Below the pieces are notes generated by a model. It was not told the DNA's origin. It did no database searches and worked only from the letters and a program-made list of their open reading frames with translations. From NCBI GenBank assembly GCA_947379685.1, contig CANCOG010000333.1, forward strand, positions 1 to 5,818: a stretch of 5,818 bases of DNA, read 5' to 3'. The DNA comes from Flavipsychrobacter stenotrophus (lineage in GTDB: Bacteria; Bacteroidota; Bacteroidia; Chitinophagales; Chitinophagaceae). Below, one piece after another: positions 1 through 5,606 of this stretch (position 1 is the stretch's first letter; each line of letters opens with the position of its first letter). A program made the translations under genes and the position numbers.

Positions 1-494
1 GGGCAACATGAACCCATTAGGCCGGTTTCAAAACATTTCATGGTGGTATACTTACCGAACTTTTTATGTTCCGCAGCCGTTAGATAGTTTTTGTCCACAA
101 TTGTGACAGTTTTTTCGCCCTCGAGTGTTTGTTTTGGTACATTAAGGAAATGGAATGTGTTTCCGCCAATAGTTATATGCGCATCATTAGCTACTTCGAC
201 ATGATCAAAAACTGCAGTTACCTGCAACGATGCAACAGAAAAACCAGCGCCAACAACTGCCTTTTTTACATCGTCAACTTCCACTTTTGCACCTGGTTTA
301 AACACGATCGCATAACTTGATTTCTCTATATTGGCGTCGACTGTTTGAATAGAAGGAACCTTGAGCAGCGCTTTGTAGATTGCCTTGCTGCACATACTGC
401 ATGTAAGTCCACTGGCAGTTAGATTTGCCGACTTAATTTGTGCGAATGCTGGGATTGTAGCCAGCATAACAATTAGAAGAATTAGCTTTTTCAT
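1..494 (-). CDS. Secreted heavy-metal-associated (HMA) domain protein, 3' end cut by window edge
   Basis: The reading frame starts at ATG 494-492 and stays open to the left edge, giving 164 complete residues and no stop. Residues 1-19 form a signal peptide (KK, then LILLIVMLATIPAFA, likely cut after AFA). Residues about 21-88 read as an HMA ferredoxin-like fold with the metal-binding motif TCSMC (C32, C35), as in copper chaperones and the N-terminal domains of metal P-type ATPases. Residues about 90-164 form a second segment (NDAHITIGGNTFHF, later IVDKNYL) ending in MGSCC, so a second cysteine pair (C163, C164) follows the HMA fold. Probable role is periplasmic binding or transfer of a soft metal such as copper; the metal is inferred. 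It lies 126 nt downstream of another HMA gene on the same strand, with two dyads in between. The visible part looks intact; the true C-terminus is unseen. Confidence 0.85.
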   Translation of the reverse strand, partial: MKKLILLIVMLATIPAFAQIKSANLTASGLTCSMCSKAIYKALLKVPSIQTVDANIEKSSYAIVFKPGAKVEVDDVKKAVVGAGFSVASLQVTAVFDHVEVANDAHITIGGNTFHFLNVPKQTLEGEKTVTIVDKNYLTAAEHKKFGKYTTMKCFETGLMGSCC

Positions 495-531
495 TGTTTG
501 ATATTTTTTGTGGGTATAAATTGGTCTGCAA

Positions 532-558
532 TCTGCCACACCTCAACAGTGTGGCAGA
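532..558. repeat. Perfect 10-bp inverted repeat between the two HMA genes
   Basis: The arms TCTGCCACAC (532-541) and GTGTGGCAGA (549-558) are exact reverse complements around a 7-nt loop. As RNA this is a strong, GC-containing hairpin. It lies 38 nt upstream of the left HMA ATG and 62 nt past the stop of the previous HMA gene. No T tract follows on either strand, so a standard terminator is unlikely; an mRNA leader structure, processing site or operator would fit better. Confidence 0.7.
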
Positions 559-574
559 AATACTTAAGCAGATC

Positions 575-590
575 CAAGTTACACAACTTG
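575..590. repeat. Second dyad CAAGTT-ACAC-AACTTG between the two HMA genes
   Basis: Perfect 6-bp arms (575-580, 585-590) flank a 4-nt centre; the pairing extends by ATC/GAT (572-574 with 592-594) past one bulged T. On the minus strand it contains a TTG (586-584) that sits 21 nt upstream of TATTTCTG (562-555), one base off the -7 box TAnnTTTG. The dyad could thus be an operator overlapping the -33 region of a promoter for the left HMA gene. Confidence 0.45.
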
Positions 591-620
591 TGATATAATT
601 TGATGTTTTAAAAACAAGTA

Positions 621-965
621 TTATTTACCTGTTCGTTTATTGTCATACTGACAGCATTCGGCCAATTTTTTATAGGCCTTTTCGTCACCCACATATTTTT
701 CGGTGTCATACCCAACTGAAGCGACTTTTTTCTGAATCTCATCGTTAGTTGTTTTTGACGCATCGTAAGTAACCGTTAATATTTTGGTTTCTTTATCCCA
801 TTCTGCTTTTTCAGCACCGGCCTTTTTAGCTGCACCGTCAATGTGCTTCTCGCAGGAGCCGCAATTGCCTGATACTTTTATGGTTTCTGTTTTTGCCTGT
901 GCAAAAGAAGTTGCTATTCCAGCAAACAGACATATAGCTGTTGCTATTGATTTTATTGTGTTCAT
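621..965 (-). CDS. Small secreted HMA-domain protein (putative periplasmic metal-binding protein)
   Basis: This is a 114-residue protein. I chose ATG 965-963 because it opens directly onto a signal peptide (MNTIKSIATAICLFAGIATSFAQA written as two parts: a lysine-containing start, then a hydrophobic core ending in an AQA-type cleavage site near residues 22-24). A TTG 60 nt upstream adds only a charged, non-signal-like extension. Residues about 26-93 match an HMA fold with the motif GNCGSC (C35, C38). The region VASVGYDTEKYV matches the usual end of the domain. A C-terminal tail, LAECCQYD, carries a further pair, C104 and C105, a layout I recall from Bacteroidota secreted HMA proteins. The cell location is inferred to be periplasmic. 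It sits between the HYC_CC_PP gene and a larger HMA gene, all on one strand, supporting a metal-related cluster. Which metal it binds cannot be told from sequence. Confidence 0.88.
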   Translation of the reverse strand: MNTIKSIATAICLFAGIATSFAQAKTETIKVSGNCGSCEKHIDGAAKKAGAEKAEWDKETKILTVTYDASKTTNDEIQKKVASVGYDTEKYVGDEKAYKKLAECCQYDNKRTGK

Positions 966-1164
966 TTTTAATATTTTGATTTGATTTTGAAAATTGTTTG
1001 TGCGCCATGGCCTTGCTCGAATCAATTTAGCATTGAATTTCGATGATGATGCAAAGCCGCAAATTGATTGAGGACAATCAGCGAGAGGGGAAACAACTAC
1101 TAATGCCCGAAACCGGTCATGGGTAGCCGTTTACTATTCGCAGGAGCTAATCATTTAAACAAAA

Positions 1165-1560
1165 TCAAATCCTGATATTCCGAAAACGGATGTATGTCGG
1201 GCAACTTTGCCGGACGGGTGGGGGCTTATTATACCAGTTGGTATTAACCGGAGGTTGGGAGACGAAGTAGTACCGTGTATAGCTTACCGGAACAACTGGT
1301 AACGCAATAACCTGGGGCTGGGGTAGTGAAATGTCAGTCTTAGCCAATTGGTGATCGCTGGTCTTGAACGTAATATGTTCATCCTTGCAACAACCTTTTG
1401 TAAGATCTGCTTTCATGCCGCATTTACGGCAATTTCCGTCACTCTTATGTACGAAGTTGGCACCAATGCTTTTACCCATGCAGTAATGTATCTCCACCGT
1501 TGCGCCCATTGCGCTGGCTAAGTAAAGAATAGATAATATTGTGACAAAAATCCGTTTCAT
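1165..1560 (-). CDS. HYC_CC_PP family protein (exported, cysteine-rich, Bacteroidota)
   Basis: This 131-residue protein starts at ATG 1560-1558 with a signal peptide (MKRIFVTILSILYLASAMGA, residues 1-20). It shows all the signatures that name the HYC_CC_PP family: HYCMG at 25-29, the CC pair at 57-58 within KGCCKDE, and PPP at 113-115, followed by a typical short C-terminus (IRFRNIRI). Two extra cysteines form a CRKC motif at 44-47, and there is C120 near the end. The family has no established biochemical role that I know of; its members are exported and often lie near copper or heavy-metal genes. Here two HMA-domain genes follow on the same strand, which supports a metal-related periplasmic role. 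It is separated from the next gene by 199 nt with no clear terminator, so co-transcription is uncertain. A pair of direct repeats lies immediately upstream of the start. Confidence 0.85.
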   Translation of the reverse strand: MKRIFVTILSILYLASAMGATVEIHYCMGKSIGANFVHKSDGNCRKCGMKADLTKGCCKDEHITFKTSDHQLAKTDISLPQPQVIALPVVPVSYTRYYFVSQPPVNTNWYNKPPPVRQSCPTYIRFRNIRI

Positions 1561-1563
1561 CGA

Positions 1564-1601
1564 TAATGTAAAGTTACGTGAAGGGAGTTTAATGTAAGGT
1601 T
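1564..1601 (-). promoter_or_regulatory. Direct repeat just upstream of the HYC_CC_PP start, possible operator
   Basis: On the minus strand the 12-mers AACCTTACATTA (1601-1590) and AACTTTACATTA (1575-1564) match at 11 of 12 positions, with starts 26 nt apart. The second copy ends 3 nt before the ATG and contains TAACTTTA, one base off the Bacteroidota -7 box TAnnTTTG, but no matching -33 box is present at 19 nt. A response-regulator binding site is possible. The region is AT-rich, so chance is not excluded. Confidence 0.3.
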
Positions 1602-1669
1602 AAAATGGATTTATCGAGAAGGTGATTTTGATCAGGAGGTGAATTGCACTTATTTTAGAATCTTATTGG

Positions 1670-2083
1670 TCATACTAAGGAATTCATTGGCGCAAGGATG
1701 AGAAAAAATAAGAGAAGTATGAAAACCAGGAATAATGCAAAGTTGATCAAATACACAATTGAAATGGGTAGTTTTAACTTGCTTTGCGAATAAAGGGTTT
1801 CCAGACGTTCTTCCGGCAGGAACTTTATTACCAGAAGGATACTGCAAACCATTACAGCAAAGGGTGGAGCGATGAACAAAAGGAAAAACAAAAACTGATT
1901 TTGGATATTGTTTGAAAGGAGGTCGTAATATGCTAATTTCCAGTTTAATACGCAAAAGGTTAGGGCAAATGCCAGAAAGCCCGCATAAATGAAAATTTGT
2001 TTTTTGGTGTAATAAGCAATTTCATTGATGCTTTTTTTGCCATTACCACCTGCGCTCATTAACAGCCAAATAATTATTTTCAT
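1670..2083 (-). CDS. Unknown membrane protein, about three transmembrane helices, last gene of a three-gene unit
   Basis: I do not recognise this 137-residue protein. It has hydrophobic segments at about residues 30-48, 64-87 and 106-132, separated by short polar loops that include a charged stretch PEERLETLYSQSKLK (about 90-104). An internal ATG at residue 9 (MSAGGNGKKS) would remove a short hydrophobic start. I kept the first ATG (2083-2081) because it overlaps the stop of the upstream gene by the classic ATGA (2083-2080), which implies translational coupling. The protein is therefore probably made together with the preceding membrane protein and may act with it in the inner membrane. No catalytic or metal-binding motif is visible. 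No hairpin with a T tract follows the stop. Confidence 0.7.
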   Translation of the reverse strand: MKIIIWLLMSAGGNGKKSINEIAYYTKKQIFIYAGFLAFALTFCVLNWKLAYYDLLSNNIQNQFLFFLLFIAPPFAVMVCSILLVIKFLPEERLETLYSQSKLKLPISIVYLINFALFLVFILLLFFLILAPMNSLV

Positions 2084-2550
2084 CTCGTTTCGTCTAAAAT
2101 GTATTTTTCAAAAAACGAAATAAATTTCTTATATGCTATGTTGTACTGATGCATCGTTAGTATACACAAAACGCCGATAGCCAATAATGATAAAATTAGA
2201 TTTCGTGTATTCTTGCTAATTGCGGCTGCGCTAAAAAAAACTAATATAAAGAACGCCACACGATTATATGAATGCACGCTTAGCTTAATTGAAACGATCA
2301 CATTTACTTCATTTGTGGAAGTATTTAATATCCGGCATTCCATAACGTGGGGTGGCTTGAGCCAAGGGCTTAAATTTCCATCGACGATTACGAACGATGA
2401 CTTTGAAATTCTTGCCTTATAAAAGGCAAACAATTTGGTTGTGTTATGAGGTGATTTCCAATCAGAGGTGTTTTTCAATATATTTGATTGCAACGATTCC
2501 CAACTTAAATCGGTAGTATATGTTACTCTGTGAATAGGGAGAAATTTCAT
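2080..2550 (-). CDS. Unknown two-helix membrane protein, middle gene of the DUF5946 unit
   Basis: This 156-residue protein has an N-terminal soluble part (residues 1-96) followed by two hydrophobic segments (about 98-113 and 117-134) and a polar tail. The soluble part looks beta-rich: FAFYKARISKSSFVIVDG, then VMECRILNTSTNEVNVIVSIKL. Its layout, a small beta domain and then a helical hairpin, loosely resembles small Bacteroidota membrane proteins with an F-x-I...nSF.P pattern, but this resemblance is from memory and weak. The start ATG 2550-2548 lies 21 nt after the stop of the DUF5946-like gene, and its TGA overlaps the next ATG by 4 nt, so the three genes very likely form one transcript. Base composition appears AT-rich compared with pyrF. 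No function can be assigned. Confidence 0.7.
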   Translation of the reverse strand: MKFLPIHRVTYTTDLSWESLQSNILKNTSDWKSPHNTTKLFAFYKARISKSSFVIVDGNLSPWLKPPHVMECRILNTSTNEVNVIVSIKLSVHSYNRVAFFILVFFSAAAISKNTRNLILSLLAIGVLCILTMHQYNIAYKKFISFFEKYILDETR

Positions 2551-2571
2551 CGTTGAACAATTAATGATTGC

Positions 2572-3102
2572 CTAAATATACAGCATTGTAATTCGTCTTA
2601 TCGTGTCATGGTGCTCATTCCAGCTATTCCAAACGGATTTTGCCCATTTTTTAATTGCCGTCTCCCTTGCGGCATCTGAATCGGCTTTCAATATTGACGC
2701 TACAGTTATGGTTTTCAATCTTACTTTTTCGGGCGGATCGATTTTGTCCCAGTTTTGTTTTGGGATAAGCATGTGCACTTTTTGTATCTGCCTTCCGGTA
2801 TAATTATGTTCAACGAACAAGCAAAGTCCAATAAGCGCAAAGGCAGAGGTAATGTTTTTGGTTACTCCACCCGAATGCTGCGCCCCAAAAGTATCTACAG
2901 CTAATTGATGTATAAAATAAACATCATTGGCAGAAAGCGTATAATACGACACTTCAGCATAAAGTTCAAGACACTCTCCTGATGCATTATACCTGTCGCC
3001 GGGTGCCAGGTATTTACTGACAAGTTTCAGACCGCAGCCCGGACAGGTGATAAAATTCATGCTGTTTATATCTTTGTCGCGGTGACCCATTGACTGTCGC
3101 AT
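2572..3102 (-). CDS. DUF5946-like protein
   Basis: This protein is up to 176 residues long. It has an N-terminal CPGCG knuckle (C20, C23 in the long form), a YNASGECLELY segment (C44), the pattern FIHQLAVDTFGAQHSGG (H65 and H76), TKNITSAFALIGL, a TGRQIQKVHM stretch, and a C-terminal helical part KKWAKSVWNSWNEHH. Together these match what I recall of DUF5946, a family of uncharacterised bacterial proteins. The two N-terminal cysteines with nearby histidines and C44 could bind zinc, but that is inference. No signal peptide or clear transmembrane helix is seen, so it is probably cytosolic. Start choice is uncertain: ATG 3102 gives the longest form, while ATG 3060 (residue 15, MNFITCPGCG) places the CPGCG motif at the usual near-N-terminal position. 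It heads a unit with two membrane-protein genes and begins after the terminator of the preceding gene. Confidence 0.75.
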   Translation of the reverse strand: MRQSMGHRDKDINSMNFITCPGCGLKLVSKYLAPGDRYNASGECLELYAEVSYYTLSANDVYFIHQLAVDTFGAQHSGGVTKNITSAFALIGLCLFVEHNYTGRQIQKVHMLIPKQNWDKIDPPEKVRLKTITVASILKADSDAARETAIKKWAKSVWNSWNEHHDTIRRITMLYI

Positions 3103-3149
3103 AACTTCGTTAATTCAAGGGTTAATGGTAAACTTAGACTTTCGCAAGT

Positions 3150-3180
3150 AAAAAAGAAATGGGCCGGCGACAGTGGCCGG
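3150..3180 (-). terminator. Rho-independent terminator after the secreted barrel-like protein gene
   Basis: On the minus strand, 5 nt after the stop at 3186, the arms CCGGC (3180-3176) and GCCGG (3168-3164) form a perfect all-GC 5-bp stem around a 7-nt loop. CCATTTCTTTTTT follows within a few bases. A short GC stem with a T-rich tract is the standard intrinsic terminator layout. It separates this gene from the DUF5946 unit. Confidence 0.75.
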
Positions 3181-3185
3181 AGCCA

Positions 3186-3854
3186 TCAATGTCTTTTATT
3201 ACCATTAAAACTAAGCATAAACTGAAAGCCGCGAAAGTCTTCTATGTGTCCGAAAGTTGGCTTTCCAAGCAGGTAGTTGTAGGCCACTTTTGCAGATAGT
3301 CGTCTTGAAACATCAACACCGATAGCAGGACGGATATCGAAGAGATTGTTAAGTGCCAACGGTTTTTGAAGATTTTCATCATCTTCATCGTGGTCGTCAA
3401 AAACCTGATTATAGAGGGAAGATAGATTACCGAGCGCCAGGCACTCATAATCTCCCATAAGGTTAAACATTACAGCGACCTTTTTGGTTTGATAAAACAT
3501 TAAAGTCAGGTTGACGCCAACATTACTTGAGGATATTTGGTAGGTAGTCAGGTTAGGTGGCACAAGCCCGAAATGGTCCTTGGTTAACCCGCCATCAGTA
3601 CCGGCCTGAACGCCGCCGTACAGTTGCCGAAAGAAATGGGTTGAATAAATTCCCTCGCCACCTATGAGTCCACCATCCTTCATCAAAGCAGCGCGTGGAC
3701 CGACATAAACGCTGGCTTTTCGATAACCGGACTCTGAGGTGGAAATTGGCCTAAGGGGTTTGTATTTATATTTATGGCTATGCCTGTACCCGGCACTTAC
3801 ATTGGTCTGCACAAGAATGCAACAACAAATCAATAGGAGCAATTGTCTTTTCAT
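3186..3854 (-). CDS. Secreted protein, probably an outer-membrane beta-barrel-like protein
   Basis: This 222-residue protein starts at ATG 3854-3852 with a signal peptide (MKRQLLLLICCCILVQTNVSA, residues 1-21, read in two parts; the CCC lies in the hydrophobic core and is not a typical lipobox). A basic, His/Tyr-rich linker follows (GYRHSHKYKYK, 22-32). From about residue 47 on, alternating patterns such as KASVYVGPRAALM, FRQLYGGVQAG, NVGVNLTLMFY, KVAVMFNLMGDY, AKVAYNYLLG and a final FRGFQFMLSF suggest amphipathic beta strands. Ending close to an aromatic strand suits a small outer-membrane barrel in Bacteroidota, but I cannot name the family. An acidic loop, DDHDEDDE at 153-160, is unusual and could bind divalent cations or face the cell surface. 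The gene has its own candidate promoter and an intrinsic terminator 5 nt past its stop, so it is probably a single-gene transcript. Confidence 0.75.
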   Translation of the reverse strand: MKRQLLLLICCCILVQTNVSAGYRHSHKYKYKPLRPISTSESGYRKASVYVGPRAALMKDGGLIGGEGIYSTHFFRQLYGGVQAGTDGGLTKDHFGLVPPNLTTYQISSSNVGVNLTLMFYQTKKVAVMFNLMGDYECLALGNLSSLYNQVFDDHDEDDENLQKPLALNNLFDIRPAIGVDVSRRLSAKVAYNYLLGKPTFGHIEDFRGFQFMLSFNGNKRH

Positions 3855-3873
3855 TTTGGCTAAATTGGAGTTA

Positions 3874-3904
3874 AAAAATTATTCTATCCAATTACCGTGC
3901 CAAA
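3874..3904 (-). promoter_or_regulatory. Candidate Bacteroidota-type promoter for the barrel-like protein gene
   Basis: The minus strand carries TTTG (3904-3901), then 19 nt, then TAATTTTT (3881-3874), one base off the -7 consensus TAnnTTTG. The spacing fits the consensus of about 19 nt and would put the transcript start about 14 nt before the ATG at 3854. The stretch is AT-rich, so confidence is moderate. Confidence 0.45.
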
Positions 3905-3929
3905 AATCTTGTTTTGTTGGTCCTTTTTT

Positions 3930-4730
3930 CTAGAAAAACACCGCCATTTCCTTTTGGTATTTCACTGTTTCTTCATGTGCTCGTTCTGCGAATGATTGGT
4001 CGTTTCCCGCGAAAATTATGCCCCTGGAAACGTTGATGAGAATGCCACCATCTTTATTCATGGTATTGCGGCAAACAGTATCCACGTCGCCACCCTGAGC
4101 GCCAACACCAGGCACCAGGAAGAAGTGTTCAGGCAACATGGCCCTTACTTCCTGTAGCTGCTCCTTGCGGGTTGCACCAATAACAAACATGATATTGCCC
4201 GGCGTTCCCCATGATGCAACAGTCTTTAATACCTTTTGGTACATTAATTCGTTGCCGCTGGGTTGCAACTGGAAATCAGCACTGCCGGCATTTGAAGTAA
4301 GACCAAGTACAATTGCCCATTTGTCTTCAAATTTCAGAAAAGGCTGCACGCTGTCGCTGCCCATGTAGGGGGCCACGGTAACACTATCAAATGGGTACGT
4401 ATGAAAAAATGTCCTGGCGTATTGCTCTGATGTATTACCAATGTCTCCCCGCTTGGCATCTGCAATGGTGAAGATATCTTTAGGGATATAGTTCAAGGTT
4501 TTTTCCAGGCTTATCCAGCCCTTGATGCCCTGTGCCTCGTAAAATGCTGTGTTTAACTTATATGCGACGGTGTGCTCTTTTGAAGCATCTATTATAGCCT
4601 TATTGAATTCAAAAACGGGGTCCTCTTCCTGCAACAGGTGCTTGGGCAGCTTGGTAATATCCGTATCCAGACCAACACATAATACTGATTTCTTTTTGAA
4701 TATGATTTCTGTTAACTGGGAACGGTTCAT
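3930..4730 (-). CDS. pyrF: Orotidine-5'-phosphate decarboxylase (subfamily 2)
   Basis: This cytosolic enzyme converts orotidine 5'-monophosphate to UMP and CO2, the last step of de novo pyrimidine synthesis. The 266-residue protein is full length for the longer, subfamily-2 type common in Bacteroidota (about 265-275 residues). Landmarks in order are CVGLDTD (D22), AYKLN (K58), the catalytic block DAKRGDIGNTSEQYA (D91, K93, D96), VAPYMGSDS (119-127), LGLTSNAGS, the phosphate-loop region VPGVGAQGGD (206-215) and NVSRGII with R237. All residues expected for activity are present. The start at ATG 4730-4728 gives the normal N-terminus (helix, then KKKSVLCVGLD). It is followed after 75 nt by another same-strand gene with its own candidate promoter, and preceded by 174 nt with a candidate promoter, so it is probably transcribed alone. 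No other pyrimidine gene is in the window. Confidence 0.97.
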   Translation of the reverse strand: MNRSQLTEIIFKKKSVLCVGLDTDITKLPKHLLQEEDPVFEFNKAIIDASKEHTVAYKLNTAFYEAQGIKGWISLEKTLNYIPKDIFTIADAKRGDIGNTSEQYARTFFHTYPFDSVTVAPYMGSDSVQPFLKFEDKWAIVLGLTSNAGSADFQLQPSGNELMYQKVLKTVASWGTPGNIMFVIGATRKEQLQEVRAMLPEHFFLVPGVGAQGGDVDTVCRNTMNKDGGILINVSRGIIFAGNDQSFAERAHEETVKYQKEMAVFF

Positions 4731-4799
4731 TGAACGTATTGTTTGTTTATAATAATTTAATTCGAATGCATCAAATTGTGGCCGTTATCTTACCGCAAA

Positions 4800-4863
4800 G
4801 GTCACAAAAGTATTCACTATGGGCACAATTAAAAAGTCCTGAAAGTCATTTAAAAGGGCACAA
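4800..4863 (-). repeat. Three copies of TTGTGnCC in the pyrF upstream gap
   Basis: On the minus strand TTGTGCCC occurs at 4863-4856 and 4828-4821, and TTGTGACC at 4807-4800. The outer copies are similar over a longer stretch (TACTTTGTGCCCTTT and TACTTTTGTGACCTTT). I recall similar degenerate CTTTGTGnCCTTTGTGG strings as common between genes in Bacteroidota genomes; that is memory, not a search. No coding sequence covers the 174-nt gap. Confidence 0.5.
4805..4835 (-). promoter_or_regulatory. Candidate promoter for pyrF
   Basis: The minus strand has TACTTTTG (4812-4805), an exact match to the Bacteroidota -7 box TAnnTTTG, preceded at 19 nt by TTTT (4835-4832), three of four bases of the -33 box TTTG. 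Transcription would start near 4798, leaving a leader of about 68 nt before the pyrF ATG. The box overlaps a repeated TTGTGnCC motif, so it may instead be part of a repeat. Confidence 0.45.
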
Positions 4864-4904
4864 AGTACAGTTGGAGTAAAATTTGATATTTATCGCTGTT
4901 CGAC

Positions 4905-5498
4905 TTAGTTTTCTTCTGTTTCGTCTTCTTCATCATCGCTTTCATAACCGGGGTTCATTACTTCCGTAACTCTTGGCTTTGCTTTTGCCGGAATACTAAT
5001 ACCTGAAATATCAAAATGATGACGCTGGGCAATAGCTTCTATGGCAGCCTGTCGCTCGAGATGTTGACCCAAAATTATTTTAATGTCTTTACCTGCTACG
5101 TGTAATATCTCATTTTTCCTGCGGATAACTCCTGCCATCCGGCCAATGATCAATATAAATACGGTGCCCAGTGCAATAATACCGTAACCTGCCAGAATGA
5201 AATTGTTGATGTTTGGGCCGCCGATCTTTGTTGTGATCTCCGGGGAATGGTAGATAGTATTCATCACCGAAAATGGGTAGAGACCATTAGCCATTATCAG
5301 GAACGCAATGCCTGCAATAAAGAGGCCATAACAGCCGAATTCAGTAAGAATAAGGGTGGTGTTACTGAGTAAGCGCTGTGCGGCAGGTCTGCGAAGTGAA
5401 GTGCCGAGCGGGTCAAGCATCTCCATTTGCTCATTAACCATGTCGCGTTCAGCTCTGAATTCCTGCATCAGGTCTTCCTTCAAAGTGGTTAAAGCCAT
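4905..5498 (-). CDS. Unknown two-helix membrane protein with acidic C-terminal tail
   Basis: I do not recognise this 197-residue protein. I chose ATG 5498-5496 (MALTTLKEDLMQEF). A longer frame from a TTG at 5609 adds 37 residues of poor, Pro/Cys-rich sequence and would start upstream of an exact -7 box at 5526-5519. Residues 1-45 are charged and helical (KEDLMQEFRAERDMVNEQMEML). Transmembrane helices lie at about 47-70 (with EFGCYGLFIAGIAFLIM) and 99-119 (ILAGYGIIALGTVFILIIG), joined by a polar loop containing PEITTKIGGPN. A cytosolic-looking region follows (RRKNEILHVAGKDIK, then HLERQAAIEAIAQRHH), ending in a strongly acidic tail ESDDEEDETEEN (186-197). The topology suggests both termini on one side of the inner membrane. 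It lies upstream of pyrF by 174 nt; no shared function is evident. Confidence 0.72.
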   Translation of the reverse strand: MALTTLKEDLMQEFRAERDMVNEQMEMLDPLGTSLRRPAAQRLLSNTTLILTEFGCYGLFIAGIAFLIMANGLYPFSVMNTIYHSPEITTKIGGPNINNFILAGYGIIALGTVFILIIGRMAGVIRRKNEILHVAGKDIKIILGQHLERQAAIEAIAQRHHFDISGISIPAKAKPRVTEVMNPGYESDDEEDETEEN

Positions 5499-5518
5499 TT
5501 CGGTTCTATTGTTTGCAG

Positions 5519-5526
5519 CAAATTTA
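5519..5526 (-). promoter_or_regulatory. Candidate -7 promoter box for the two-helix membrane protein gene
   Basis: The minus strand carries TAAATTTG (5526-5519), an exact match to TAnnTTTG, which would put the transcript start about 14 nt before the ATG at 5498. No good -33 TTTG is seen at 17-23 nt upstream, so this is only half of a promoter. It is used here mainly as support for the downstream ATG start. Confidence 0.35.
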
Positions 5527-5556
5527 GGGATGTGTGGGTTTGTGCAGCGTTTTATA

Positions 5557-5576
5557 TTTCCACAGTGTGTGGGAAA
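5557..5576. repeat. Imperfect inverted repeat between the CAP gene and the membrane protein gene
   Basis: The plus strand reads TTTCCACA, GTG, then TGTGGGAAA: eight pairs with one bulged G around a 3-nt centre. No T tract follows on either strand, so it does not look like an intrinsic terminator. It lies about 50 bases upstream of the predicted transcript start of the membrane protein gene, a position that would suit a dimeric regulator. Confidence 0.35.
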
Positions 5577-5606
5577 GGGAGACAAATAGGGTAGCTCGTC
5601 GTACAG

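Noticed and set aside
129..320. Plus-strand open frames opposite the genes (for example 129-320, 784-984, 2213-2422, 2603-2803, 4138-4368)
   Set aside because: They lie antisense to clearly coding genes, lack recognisable domains and have no promoter or ribosome-site support.
966..1025. N-terminal extension of the small HMA protein from a TTG start
   Set aside because: It would place 20 charged residues before an otherwise typical signal peptide.
1020..1069. Inverted repeat AATCAATTT / AAATTGATT with a 32-nt spacer in the 199-nt gap upstream of the small HMA gene
   Set aside because: The arms are short and AT-rich and the spacer is long; no stable hairpin, terminator or promoter layout fits. 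I see nothing else convincing in this gap.
1634..1642. AGGAGGTGA, a perfect Shine-Dalgarno on the plus strand
   Set aside because: The only start nearby (TTG) is followed by a stop after four codons, and no plus-strand gene exists here; on the transcribed strand it reads TCACCTCCT.
3925..3938. Palindrome TTTTTCTAGAAAAA across the pyrF stop codon
   Set aside because: The arms contain mainly A and T, with a loop too tight for a stable hairpin, and no separate T tract follows; too weak to call a terminator.
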